From NCBI GenBank assembly GCA_027533385.1, contig JAPZUE010000004.1, positions 124,001-188,000 of the forward strand: DNA of 64,000 nt, written 5' to 3'. Positions 1-8,078 of this stretch are shown here, one piece after another. Position 1 is the first letter of the stretch, and each line of letters begins with the position of its first letter. Under the pieces are notes generated by a model. It was given only the letters and a program-made list of their open reading frames with translations. It ran no database searches and was not told the origin of the DNA. The translations under genes were made by a program, and so were the position numbers. Origin of the DNA: Rhizobium sp. (GTDB lineage: Bacteria > Pseudomonadota > Alphaproteobacteria > Rhizobiales > Rhizobiaceae).

Positions 1-44
1 CCCTGGGAAGCGGTGTCGCGTGCGGCCTTCGTTTCGATGTCCAT
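1..44 (-). CDS. N-terminal fragment of the gene downstream of alg8
   Basis: An ATG at 42-44 on the minus strand opens a frame that runs off the left edge (first residues MDIETKAARDTASQ). It lies 19 bases beyond the alg8 stop and has a GAAGGA ribosome-binding site, so it is probably the next gene of the same operon. In alginate clusters the gene after alg8 is often alg44, the PilZ/HlyD-type c-di-GMP receptor. The 14 visible residues cannot confirm this, so the identity is inference from position only. Confidence 0.5.
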   Translation of the reverse strand, partial: MDIETKAARDTASQ

Positions 45-63
45 GGTTACGGTCCTTCGGAGG

Positions 64-1539
64 TTAGATAATGTTGCCGACATAGGCCACGCCGAGGATG
101 AGCCATCCGAGCGCGAGGCAGTGCATGTAGGTGGAGCTCATGGCGCGCCAGCGCTGGCCGAGGGGAACGGTCCGAGCGGATCCGGAGCCCGACTGGCGGG
201 TCCATCTCTGGCGGTCGAGGCGGAAGAGGATGAAGCTTTTGACCACGGCGCCGCCGACCTGGCTGAAATAGAGCAGGAAGGGATAGGTGATCGGGAAGCT
301 CTTGCCGCGGAAGGCCATGATGACTGTGCAGAAGAGGTAGCGGGTGAACATGACCCATGCGAGGTAGATCGGCAGGATCCACGGGCTGACGAAGAAGGCG
401 GCAAGCAGGATGCTTGCGGGGCCGGCAAGCGTCGTCCAGATCGACAGCGCCTGATCGAGGATTGACCACCAGGTAAAGTAGCCGATGCGGGAGGCAGGGA
501 GTGCCAGTGCGCGGGCATTGGTGCGCAGCATGTTGCCGAACCAGCGGGTCATCAGCGTCGTGGCGGACTCGAAGAAGCCGTCCTTGGGCTGGGTCTCGAT
601 CGACAGTGTGCAGATATCCGGCAGGTAGAGCATCTTGTAGCCGCGCTGCAGGAGCCAGTACCAGGTGGACTTGTCGTCGCCAGTCAGGAAGTGGACGCGG
701 CCGAGGCGCCAGTGATCGATGAAATCGTTGCGGACGAGGTCGACGAAGCCGGGATCGGTCGCGAGACTGGCGCGGAAGATCGACATGCGACCGGTGAGCG
801 TCAGCACGCGTCCGCCGAGCGACATCGACGACATCATGACGTGGCGCTGCGAAAAGCGGAGGTCGAACCAGTCGCGGAACAGGCGGCCACCCTGGGTGTC
901 GCTGAGTTCGTCGGTCGTCACGGCGCCGACGGTCGGGTCGGTGAAGAAGGGGATGCTGCGGTCGACCACATCATGGGGCACGCAGCTGTCGCCATCGACG
1001 AAGACCACGATGTCGTTGCGGCCGGGGTTGAGCCTTGCAATCGAGCTAAGCGAGGTGGCGAGGGCATCGCGTTTGCCGGTGCCGGCGATCTTGTCGATCT
1101 TCAGGCCGACCATGGCTTCGCGACCGGGATGATGCAGGGCAACCGATGCCATGACGCGACGGATCAGGCGGGCATCGGCCTCGTCCACGATCGAGGCGAC
1201 GATGGTTGCACCACCGGTTGCCCGGAAGGCGGCCTCGAAGATCGAGCGGTAGACGCGGGTCGAGATCTCAGGAGCGATCTTGTAGGTCGTGACCAGGAAG
1301 TAGGCATGGTCCTTCAGGCCGCGGGCGGTATAGGCCTCGGCGGCGAGACGCTGCCGCCGAGGATAGGCGAAGTTGAGGAAATAGGCTGCCCGCGCCAGGT
1401 TGATCCCGGCCCAGGCATAACGCCAGGCGCCAATCAGACCGACGGTGATCAGGGTGCCGGAGACCGCCGAGACGGTCGGGTGTGGCACGCTGAGCGCCAG
1501 GATCGTCATGGAAAGGATGTAGATGACGTGGGCCAGCAT
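64..1539 (-). CDS. alg8: Alg8-like mannuronan synthase (GT2 membrane glycosyltransferase)
   Basis: 491-residue processive family 2 glycosyltransferase closely resembling Alg8, the inner-membrane synthase that polymerises GDP-mannuronate into polymannuronate. Visible Alg8 blocks are IAGTGKRDALA near residue 155, the DGD metal/UDP site near 182-184, the long RVLTLTGRMSIFRA stretch, HWRLGR followed by the catalytic TGDD near 297, and RWFGNMLR near 332. Hydrophobic segments flank the cytoplasmic domain at residues 1-55 and 360-430, with one more at the C-terminus. Length matches Pseudomonas Alg8 (494). The ATG at 1539 is chosen over a TTG 21 bases upstream because AAGGAG sits 7 bases before it. 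It starts 11 bases after the algD stop, which gives it its substrate supplier. The acceptor and exact sugar are inferred. Confidence 0.88.
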   Translation of the reverse strand: MLAHVIYILSMTILALSVPHPTVSAVSGTLITVGLIGAWRYAWAGINLARAAYFLNFAYPRRQRLAAEAYTARGLKDHAYFLVTTYKIAPEISTRVYRSIFEAAFRATGGATIVASIVDEADARLIRRVMASVALHHPGREAMVGLKIDKIAGTGKRDALATSLSSIARLNPGRNDIVVFVDGDSCVPHDVVDRSIPFFTDPTVGAVTTDELSDTQGGRLFRDWFDLRFSQRHVMMSSMSLGGRVLTLTGRMSIFRASLATDPGFVDLVRNDFIDHWRLGRVHFLTGDDKSTWYWLLQRGYKMLYLPDICTLSIETQPKDGFFESATTLMTRWFGNMLRTNARALALPASRIGYFTWWSILDQALSIWTTLAGPASILLAAFFVSPWILPIYLAWVMFTRYLFCTVIMAFRGKSFPITYPFLLYFSQVGGAVVKSFILFRLDRQRWTRQSGSGSARTVPLGQRWRAMSSTYMHCLALGWLILGVAYVGNII

Positions 1540-1550
1540 CTTTTCGCTCC

Positions 1551-2870
1551 TTACCAGCAAATGCCCTGGTAGGTGCCGGACGAGCGGATATCCGGCCGGA
1601 TGCGCAGGAGATCGACCATCGGTATCTTGTCGCTCGACTTGTCGAGGACCGGGATCGCTTCGGCGTAGTGATTGCCGACCAGGATGACGTCGGAGGTGTC
1701 GATGAGATCGTCGAGCTCTCCGACCAGACGGTTCTTCAGGTCAATCGCGGTGTCATTGCCGCGACCGGCCCCGCTCATTCCCTCCGCATAGGCCTGCTGG
1801 ACAAAGGGGTCGTAGATCTTCAGATCGTAGCCCTTGGCGATCAGGCGTGAGGCAAGGCTTGCCAGCGGGCTTTCGCGCAGGTCGTCGGTGCCGGTCTTGA
1901 AGCTGATCCCGACCATGCCGACGGTCTGGCCGCCCATCTGGGAGACCATGGTTTCGGCGCGGTCGATCTGCGCTTCGTTCGCCTCGAGAACGGCATCGAG
2001 CAGGGCGCTCTCGACATGGGCTTCCTTGGCGAGATGGCGCAGCGCGCGAACGTCTTTCGGCAGGCACGAGCCGCCGAAGGCGAAGCCGGGGCGCATGAAG
2101 TAGGGCGAGATGTTGACCTTGAGATCCGAGCACAGGATCTTCATGACCTGCTGACCGTCGACGCCGCAGGCCTTGGCGATATTGCCGATCTCGTTGGCGA
2201 AGGTCACCTTGACGGCGCGCCAGGAATTGCTGGTGTACTTGATCATTTCGGCAGTCGCGAGCGGCACCGAATGGCAGACGCACGGTAGGCCGGCATTGAT
2301 CTCGTGCAGGATCTTGTCCGTTGCGTCGTCGATCGCGCCGAAGACGATCAGGCCGGGATCGTAATAGTCTTCGATCGCGGTGCTTTCGCGCAGGAATTCC
2401 GGATAGTAGCCGACGCCGAAGTCCTTGCCGGCAATCATGCCCGTGGCCGCTTCGAGAGCCGGGATGCAGACCTTGTCCATGGTGCCCGGCACGATGGTCG
2501 AGCGCACGACGACGGAATGGAAGGCCTTCTTGCGGGCGATCGCCTCACCGATCGCCTCGCAGGCCTTGACGACATAGGTCAGGCCGACGGAACCGTCCGG
2601 GGCACTTGGCGTGCCGACACACACGAAGGAGAGATCGGTTGCGGCGATCGCCTCGTCGATGTCGAGCGTGGCGCGCAGGCTGCCGTTCGCCACCGTCATC
2701 TCGATCAGCGGCTCCAGACCCTTTTCGACGATCGGGGTCTTGCCGCGGTTGATCGTATCGACCTTGGCGGGGTCGATATCGACGGCCACCACTTCGTGTC
2801 CGTCCTTTGCCAGGCATGCTGCGGCTACGACGCCGACATAACCAATCCCGAATACGCTGATCCTAGCCAT
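1551..2870 (-). CDS. algD: GDP-mannose 6-dehydrogenase AlgD-like
   Basis: 439-residue nucleotide-sugar dehydrogenase that would oxidise GDP-mannose to GDP-mannuronate with two NAD+. The N-terminal Rossmann motif GIGYVG is at residues 8-13. The central block YYPEFLRESTAIEDY and the region NEIGNIAKACGVD match AlgD better than UDP-glucose dehydrogenases. The catalytic cysteine is in FAFGGSCLPKD at residue 269 (268 in Pseudomonas AlgD). The ATG at 2870 gives a length like AlgD (436) and has AGAGGG upstream; an open extension to 2993 is discarded because it runs through the promoter region. First gene of the alg8 transcript. UDP-glucose as substrate is the alternative. Confidence 0.87.
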   Translation of the reverse strand: MARISVFGIGYVGVVAAACLAKDGHEVVAVDIDPAKVDTINRGKTPIVEKGLEPLIEMTVANGSLRATLDIDEAIAATDLSFVCVGTPSAPDGSVGLTYVVKACEAIGEAIARKKAFHSVVVRSTIVPGTMDKVCIPALEAATGMIAGKDFGVGYYPEFLRESTAIEDYYDPGLIVFGAIDDATDKILHEINAGLPCVCHSVPLATAEMIKYTSNSWRAVKVTFANEIGNIAKACGVDGQQVMKILCSDLKVNISPYFMRPGFAFGGSCLPKDVRALRHLAKEAHVESALLDAVLEANEAQIDRAETMVSQMGGQTVGMVGISFKTGTDDLRESPLASLASRLIAKGYDLKIYDPFVQQAYAEGMSGAGRGNDTAIDLKNRLVGELDDLIDTSDVILVGNHYAEAIPVLDKSSDKIPMVDLLRIRPDIRSSGTYQGICW

Positions 2871-2922
2871 TTGCTGCCCTCTGTCCGGTCGGCAGAAACC
2901 CGACTTTGGGGGCTGCCGATTG

Positions 2923-3006
2923 TTAACATGTGTTAATCTCGGCTTAGGATTGGCAGTAATGCTGGAGTTAACAAAGTCAGGAAAAACTGACATTTGTCAG
3001 GAAAAA
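2923..3006. promoter_or_regulatory. algD upstream region with palindrome and spaced direct repeats
   Basis: Upstream of algD there is a 14-bp element TTAACATGTGTTAA (2923-2936, arms TTAACA/TGTTAA). Farther out, GTCAGGAAAAA occurs twice, at 2976-2986 and 2996-3006. The spacing is exactly 20 bp, so both copies face the same side of the helix. The first copy also reads as an inverted repeat, GTCAG-N6-CTGAC. This looks like a transcription-factor landing area. The neighbouring LuxR-type regulator is an obvious but unproven candidate. Confidence 0.45.
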
Positions 3007-3061
3007 TCCTAATTCATCTAGTATTGTTATGTTGTATTCAGAAATAATTCTGGGCACGCGA

Positions 3062-3089
3062 AAAGCCGCGATTTTTCAATCGCGGTTTT
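3062..3089 (-). terminator. Rho-independent terminator of the LuxR-type regulator
   Basis: An 8-bp stem (CCGCGATT at 3066-3073 with AATCGCGG at 3078-3085) closes a four-base loop that reads GAAA on the minus strand. It is followed by a short T run there, about 25 bases past the regulator stop. On the plus strand it is followed by TTTT as well, so it could work in both directions. Confidence 0.65.
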
Positions 3090-3113
3090 GTTCTCAATTT
3101 TTCTTTGGATAAT

Positions 3114-3758
3114 TCAGTGCTGAAGCCAGCCAACGCTTATCGCGTAGTTAACTATGTCTGATCGCGTTCTAAGGTCGAGTTTCTTGATCGCTCTATACTT
3201 GTAGGTCTCGACGGTTTTGGCGCTCAACTGGATATCGGCGGCGATCTCCTTCATCGCCTTTCCGAGCGCCACGTGTCGCAGCACAAATTCTTCCTTGCGG
3301 GACAGTTTCGAAGGATCGATGTCGAGCTCGGGCATGCTGCGTTCGGTCATCGCCAGAACAGCCTGGTCTATGACGACGTCTCCTGCATGAACGGCCTTGA
3401 TGGCCCGCAGCAAACGCGGACTGGCGACCGTCTTCGTCACGACGCCGCTGAATCCTTTGTTGATATAGCTGTCTGCTGGCTGCGATTCCCGTACGTCGCA
3501 ATAGGCGATCAGTTTGCCCTGACCACGGAAGGATGCGATGTCGCATTTCTCTTCGCACAGCACGCGGTCAAGATAGGCCGGATCCGCAACAATGATGTCC
3601 GGAGCCTGTTTTTTGATCAGCTCGCACAATTTCTGGTCGCGCTGAGGGATGATGATGGCGGTCAACGGGCGTGCCGAGTTGATCAGGAAATTCAACCCGT
3701 CTACGAGCACCGGATTCTCGTCGAGAACGACGACCCTTATCTTGCTAGTATGATCCAT
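3114..3758 (-). CDS. LuxR/FixJ-type response regulator
   Basis: 214-residue protein with an N-terminal receiver-like domain (residues about 7-120) and a C-terminal LuxR helix-turn-helix (about 148-210, core AKTVETYKYRAIKKL). The acidic pair D13/E14, the phosphoacceptor position D59 (IIVADPA) and a lysine in VTKT are present, so phosphorylation is possible although the receiver is divergent. No histidine kinase is adjacent. It is transcribed in the same direction as algD-alg8, upstream of that operon and separated from it by a terminator. It may control that operon, but this is inference from position. Confidence 0.8.
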   Translation of the reverse strand: MDHTSKIRVVVLDENPVLVDGLNFLINSARPLTAIIIPQRDQKLCELIKKQAPDIIVADPAYLDRVLCEEKCDIASFRGQGKLIAYCDVRESQPADSYINKGFSGVVTKTVASPRLLRAIKAVHAGDVVIDQAVLAMTERSMPELDIDPSKLSRKEEFVLRHVALGKAMKEIAADIQLSAKTVETYKYRAIKKLDLRTRSDIVNYAISVGWLQH

Positions 3759-4398
3759 TGCAGCTCCAATCTTTCGACAACGCTACAGATCTCCTGACCG
3801 GTGACATCCCGGTGAACATGCCTGCATTCACCTAGCTTCAGGCTCGATGTTCGGGGAGAACGTCAGGGGTGTCAAGATGTTGCAGTGCCGCGAAAATTCT
3901 AGGCAAATTGTTGTTGTGCAATATCTTGATGAGCGTATCGTTTGTTTCCGGTTTCCACGTAAATGTTTAGAAACAATTGGTTACGCAGTGACGTGTGAGA
4001 GAATACATGGTTGCGTTTGATACTGATGCAATTTTGCAGTGCAAGAAAGTGTGTTGTTTTCGGTCATATCCCACGTCTCCATAGGGGTTCGTATAAGGAA
4101 TGACGGATGAGATTTTCAACTGATCGTGCCATCGCGTCCCCCTCCAAATCGGGCTGCATTATGGCGACCCTTCTCTTCTGCCTGCGGTCAATCGTCATCC
4201 CCGGACGGTTGATCCCACGAGATCGTTACCCCGTAAGTGTCACGCCTGCGTGATTTGTTTGAAGCTAGATGGGTTATGGGGCGAAATTGCAGCGGCGACA
4301 TTTTTGTCGCTTTCTGGCTATCCAGACGTGGATTCGCCAGCGATCGGCAGACCGCTGGCGCATCAAGGTCTTCTTCTTAAGGTTGTGCTGCGTGTTGC
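3759..4398. other. Gene-free interval between ParA and the LuxR-type regulator
   Basis: About 640 bases, more AT-rich than the surroundings, with no convincing gene. It holds the promoter side of the regulator (right after 3758) and the 3' flank of parA. One notable element is a hairpin at 4295-4310 (GCGACA, loop TTTT, TGTCGC) followed by TTTCT on the plus strand. It has no plus-strand gene upstream and could end a small RNA. No promoter that would confirm this is obvious. Confidence 0.4.
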
Positions 4399-5124
4399 TT
4401 AGGCAGCCGTCTCGTATTGAGACAGGTCACGGCGTCGCATTAGAGAGCGATCGAGTGTCGTTCCAGGCTGCACGAGGGTGAGAACCTCGTTTGCCAGGGC
4501 CTCGGCGTTCAGAATCGCTTTTTCAGCTCCGGTCGCCTGTGCTCCATCGAGTTTCCGCAGCGGACGATTGAGGTCGAACATCTCGCGGAAGGCCGCGCGT
4601 TCGGCAATGGGGGTGTCGAGGACCTGGATTTCCTGCTCCGCGAGAAGGCGCTTCACGGCCTGCATCGAGCGTGTCGTGATCGCCGGATTGACGCGCGACA
4701 AGATGACGGAATGCGGAATGCGGATGCCTGCCTTGCGGTCCAGGTATCGCAGCAGATCAAGAACCTGGGCGCCGCCCTGGGCGTCCATGCTGCTGCCCTG
4801 AATGGGGATCAGCACATGGTCCGACAGGCCGACGGCAGAAGCGAGCAACGGCGACTGCATGCCGGGGAGGTCGACGATGACGAAATCCCACTGGCTGCGG
4901 CGTTCATGCACGATCTTCTGGATGGTGGTGGACGAGACATAGGTTTCGATCGACAGTCTCGGCATCAATGCCGCGCCTTCGTACCACTTGGAGAACCAGC
5001 GCTGCGGATCGGCGTCTATGACGCAGACACGGTAGTTGCGGTGGAGGAGTTCGGTGGTCAGCAGAAGGGCCGCAGTCGTCTTGCCTGCGCCGCCCTTCGT
5101 ATTTGCGAAGGTGATCACTGCCAT
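4399..5124 (-). CDS. ParA/MinD-type ATPase (VirC1-like)
   Basis: 241-residue ParA-family ATPase. The deviant Walker A motif FANTKGGAGKTT is at residues 5-16, the Walker A' DADPQRWFSKW follows near 40, and the Walker B-like IVDLPGM near 85. The WxxKWxE-type patch after DADPQ and the short length resemble Agrobacterium VirC1 and chromosomal VirC1-like proteins rather than plasmid RepA. No parB or repBC genes and no parS sites are visible, so it is an orphan. It may position a polar or cell-cycle cargo. The start ATG at 5124 has CAGGA upstream and puts the P-loop at the N-terminus as usual. Confidence 0.8.
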   Translation of the reverse strand: MAVITFANTKGGAGKTTAALLLTTELLHRNYRVCVIDADPQRWFSKWYEGAALMPRLSIETYVSSTTIQKIVHERRSQWDFVIVDLPGMQSPLLASAVGLSDHVLIPIQGSSMDAQGGAQVLDLLRYLDRKAGIRIPHSVILSRVNPAITTRSMQAVKRLLAEQEIQVLDTPIAERAAFREMFDLNRPLRKLDGAQATGAEKAILNAEALANEVLTLVQPGTTLDRSLMRRRDLSQYETAA

Positions 5125-5232
5125 GGGGTATTCCTGGTTCGGGTCTCGGGAGCCGGAATCGCTCATGCGAAGGCACAGGCATCGTGCAGTCAGAATCATA
5201 AACAAACATGGTTAATAAGATATTGCGAGATT

Positions 5233-5346
5233 TTGGGGGTCTACCAGGAATACCGTGATCGGCACGGCCTCTGGGGCTGGTTGCTTGGCGTGTGCGTGGT
5301 AGTCGCGCTCTGGGCTGTTAAGATTCTCGGTTGCAAAGTAGAGTGA
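5233..5346 (+). CDS. Possible small single-span membrane protein
   Basis: A 37-residue frame starting with TTG at 5233. It has a charged N-terminus (YQEYRDRH), one hydrophobic stretch of about 20 residues (WGWLLGVCVVVALW region), and a basic end, and stops at 5344-5346. This is the layout of many bacterial small membrane proteins, and it fills the otherwise empty 5125-5485 interval upstream of ytfQ. The ribosome-binding site is weak and the start is not canonical, so it may be chance. Confidence 0.2.
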   Translation: MGVYQEYRDRHGLWGWLLGVCVVVALWAVKILGCKVE

Positions 5347-5446
5347 CCACCAGTGCCGCGCTCCCACAAGTCTATGCTGCAGCGCACAACATATAATAGT
5401 ACTTTTGCTCTTTACAGCAGGTTTCTCGTTGCCTATGCATAATGCC

Positions 5447-5468
5447 AGACACCGTGGAGGCGGTGTCT
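5447..5468 (+). promoter_or_regulatory. Hairpin in the ytfQ leader
   Basis: AGACACCG (5447-5454) pairs perfectly with CGGTGTCT (5461-5468) around the loop TGGAGG, followed directly by a T run. The ytfQ Shine-Dalgarno AAGGGAGG begins four bases later and the ATG is at 5486. The loop itself carries a GGAGG, so the element could act as an attenuator, a terminator-like brake or a ribosome stand-by site. Confidence 0.5.
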
Positions 5469-5485
5469 TTTCAAGGGAGGACATC

Positions 5486-6448
5486 ATGACATTTCTTCGC
5501 AAGCTTGCGCTTAGCGCAAGCGTGATCGCACTCGGCTGCTCTTCGGCTCTGGCTGCAGACCTGACCGTCGGCTTCTCGCAGATCGGTTCCGAGTCGGGCT
5601 GGCGTGCCGCTGAAACATCCGTCACCAAGCTCGAAGCTGAGAAGCGCGGCATCGAACTGAAGTTCGCCGACGCTCAGCAGAAGCAGGAAAACCAGATCAA
5701 GGCCATCCGGGGCTTCATCGCCCAGGGCGTTGACGCCATCCTCGTGGCTCCGGTCGTCGCAACCGGCTGGGAAGACGTTCTGACCGAAGCCAAGGAAGCC
5801 GAGATCCCGGTCATCCTGCTCGACCGTGGCGTTGATGCGCCGCAGGATCTCTACCTGACCTCGGTCGCGTCCGACCAGGTGAAGGAAGGCCGCGTTGCCG
5901 GCGAATGGCTGGTCAACACCGTCGGCGACAAGCCGTGCAAGGTCGTCGAACTGCAGGGCACCGTCGGCTCGACGCCGGCGATCAACCGCAAGAAGGGCTT
6001 TGAAGAAGCCATTGCCGGCAAGGCCAACATCACCATTGCCCGCAGCCAGACCGGTGACTTCACCCGCGCCAAGGGCAAGGAAGTCATGGAAGGCTTCCTG
6101 AAGGCCGAAAACGGCGGCAAGGACATCTGCGCGATGTATGCCCACAATGACGACATGGCCGTCGGCGCCATCCAGGCGATCAAGGATGCCGGCCTGAAGC
6201 CGGGCACCGACATCCTCGTCGTCTCGATCGACGCCGTTCCGGATATCTTCGCCGCCATGGTGGCCGGCGAAGCCAATGCGACCGTGGAACTGACCCCGAA
6301 CATGGCCGGTCCGGCCTTCGACGCGCTCGACGCCTTCCTGAAGGACGGCAAACAGCCGGAGAAGTTCATCATCACGGAATCCAAGCTCTACACGCCTGCG
6401 GACAATCCGCAGGGCGAGTATGACAACCGCAAGGGCCTCGGTTACTAA
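5486..6448 (+). CDS. ytfQ: Sugar ABC transporter substrate-binding protein YtfQ-like
   Basis: 320-residue periplasmic binding protein with a cleavable signal peptide (cut probably after the ALA at residues 22-24, before ADLTVGFSQ). It closely resembles E. coli YtfQ, which binds galactofuranose: shared blocks include VGFSQIGSESGWRAAET, QKQENQIKAIRGF, APVVATGWE, VVELQGTVGS and AYAHNDDM-like MYAHNDDMAVGAIQ. It delivers sugar to the YtfT/YjfF permease pair encoded just downstream. The start is set by a strong GGGAGG. A perfect hairpin after the stop may keep this cistron more abundant than the rest. The ligand is inferred from the E. coli protein. Confidence 0.92.
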   Translation: MTFLRKLALSASVIALGCSSALAADLTVGFSQIGSESGWRAAETSVTKLEAEKRGIELKFADAQQKQENQIKAIRGFIAQGVDAILVAPVVATGWEDVLTEAKEAEIPVILLDRGVDAPQDLYLTSVASDQVKEGRVAGEWLVNTVGDKPCKVVELQGTVGSTPAINRKKGFEEAIAGKANITIARSQTGDFTRAKGKEVMEGFLKAENGGKDICAMYAHNDDMAVGAIQAIKDAGLKPGTDILVVSIDAVPDIFAAMVAGEANATVELTPNMAGPAFDALDAFLKDGKQPEKFIITESKLYTPADNPQGEYDNRKGLGY

Positions 6449-6464
6449 GGTAACCCTCCCGGCC

Positions 6465-6496
6465 GAGACCCCGCCCTACCCTGGTGGCGGGGTCTC
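6465..6496 (+). terminator. Intercistronic hairpin after ytfQ
   Basis: A perfect 11-bp GC-rich stem (GAGACCCCGCC 6465-6475 with GGCGGGGTCTC 6486-6496) lies 16 bases after the ytfQ stop, with no T run behind it. Such elements after binding-protein genes usually stabilise the upstream mRNA or partly terminate, giving excess binding protein. Confidence 0.6.
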
Positions 6497-6554
6497 TGTC
6501 GCTTTCCCCCGGCTCAATCAGGGGATAGCTTCGTGGGAGAGGGGGAAGAGGCAC

Positions 6555-8078
6555 ATGACCGAGCATCCATCGATCGTGCTTGCGGCGGCGGGCATCACCA
6601 AGACATTCGGCAATCATACGGCGCTCGACGGCGTCGATATCGCGTTTCATCGCGGCGAAGTGCATGCACTTCTCGGCGAAAACGGTGCCGGCAAATCCAC
6701 GCTGATCAAGATCCTGACGGGCGCCTATATTCCGGATGGCGGGACGATCACACTTGACGGCGAGGCCGTGAATTTCACCACGCCGCAGCAGGCCCAGACA
6801 CTCGGCATCGGCACGGTCTATCAGGAGGTCAACCTCCTGCCGAACATGACCGTCATCGACAACCTCTTCATCGGTCGCCAGCCGACCAACCGTTTCGGTC
6901 TGGTCGATAAGCGCCGGATGGAGCGGGAAGCCCGGGACATTCTCAATACCTACGGTCTCGATATTGATGTGAAGGCCGAGCTTTCCACGTTCTCGGTCGC
7001 CGTCCAGCAGATCATTGCGATCGCCCGTGCCGTCGAGCTCTCCGGCAAGGTGCTGATCCTCGACGAGCCGACGGCCAGTCTCGACCGGTCCGAAGTCGAG
7101 AAGCTGTTCGGCATTGTCCGGCAGCTGCGCGATCGCGGTCTCGCGATCGTCTTCATTACCCATTTCCTCGATCAGGTCTTCGAGCTGTCGGACCGCGTGA
7201 CGGTTCTGCGCAACGGGCGTCTCGTCGGCACGCAGGCGATTGCCTCGCTCGACCGCACCAGCCTGGTGCGCATGATGCTCGGCAAGGATCTCGCCTTCCA
7301 TCATCCTGATGTCCTCGGCGAAGAGGGCGAAGTGGGCGAGACGCTGATGGAGTTCGAGAATTTCGGCCTGTCCAACAGCGTGCAGCCGTTTGATCTCAAG
7401 ATCCATCGCGGCGAAGTTGTCGGTGTCGCCGGTCTGCTCGGCTCCGGGCGAACCGAGATGGCGCGGCTGATGTTCGGCATCGATCAGGCCGACAGCGGCG
7501 CCTTGAAGATTGACGGTGCAACGCGTCAGGTGCGCAATCCGCGTGAAGCGGTCGAACTCGGCTTCGGTTTCTGCCCGGAAGACCGCAAGATCGATGGTAT
7601 CTTTGGCGACCTTTCCGTGCGTGAGAATATCGTGATTGCCATGCAGGCCCGGCTCGGCTGGTTCAAGGCGCTCAACCGCGACGAACAGCTGGAGATCGCC
7701 GGCAATTTCATCGAGGCGCTCGACATCCGCACGGCCTCTGCCGAGCTGCCGGTCAAGCTTCTCTCCGGCGGCAACCAGCAGAAGGTGATCCTCGCCCGCT
7801 GGCTTGCCACCGATCCGCGTTTCCTCATTCTCGACGAGCCGACGCGCGGCATCGATGTCGGTGCCCATGCCGAGATCGTGCGGATGATCAGCCGACTGCG
7901 TGAAGACGGGCTGGCACTGGTCGTCATCTCCTCGGAGCTCGACGAGATCGTTAGCTATTCCTCGCGTGTCGTCGTCATGCGCGACCGCAAGATGGTCGCC
8001 GAACTGCATGGCGCCGACATCACCCCCGGCGTCATCGTCCAGACCATTGCCGCCCAGCCGGCGGAGGTCGAGGCATGA
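6555..8078 (+). CDS. ytfR: Sugar ABC transporter ATP-binding protein YtfR-like
   Basis: 507-residue double ATPase of the RbsA/MglA type that powers uptake of the YtfQ ligand. The first domain (residues 8-240) has GENGAGKST, a degenerate signature FSVAVQQIIAIARA and Walker B LILDEPTASLD. The second (255-500) has a degenerate P-loop GLLGSGRTE, the signature LSGGNQQKVILARW and LILDEPTRGIDVG. One canonical and one degenerate site is normal for this family. Start at 6555 follows GGGGGAAGAGG. Its stop overlaps the ytfT start by ATGA. Confidence 0.93.
   Translation: MTEHPSIVLAAAGITKTFGNHTALDGVDIAFHRGEVHALLGENGAGKSTLIKILTGAYIPDGGTITLDGEAVNFTTPQQAQTLGIGTVYQEVNLLPNMTVIDNLFIGRQPTNRFGLVDKRRMEREARDILNTYGLDIDVKAELSTFSVAVQQIIAIARAVELSGKVLILDEPTASLDRSEVEKLFGIVRQLRDRGLAIVFITHFLDQVFELSDRVTVLRNGRLVGTQAIASLDRTSLVRMMLGKDLAFHHPDVLGEEGEVGETLMEFENFGLSNSVQPFDLKIHRGEVVGVAGLLGSGRTEMARLMFGIDQADSGALKIDGATRQVRNPREAVELGFGFCPEDRKIDGIFGDLSVRENIVIAMQARLGWFKALNRDEQLEIAGNFIEALDIRTASAELPVKLLSGGNQQKVILARWLATDPRFLILDEPTRGIDVGAHAEIVRMISRLREDGLALVVISSELDEIVSYSSRVVVMRDRKMVAELHGADITPGVIVQTIAAQPAEVEA

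Noticed and set aside
691-1572. 293-codon plus-strand open frame opposite alg8
   Set aside because: Shadow frame; alg8 on the minus strand is conserved over its whole length.
3942-3976. TTGTTTC...GAAACAA inverted repeat upstream of the LuxR-type regulator
   Set aside because: 21-base spacer and low-complexity arms; likely chance in AT-rich DNA.
5392-5397. TATAAT upstream of ytfQ as a -10 box
   Set aside because: No matching -35 element at 16-18 bp spacing; the interval is AT-rich and a chance hit is likely.
6372-8009. 545-codon open frame on the minus strand opposite ytfR
   Set aside because: Antisense shadow of a GC-rich gene: composition is His/Asp/Arg rich, it has no recognisable motif, and the plus-strand protein is a clear double ATPase.
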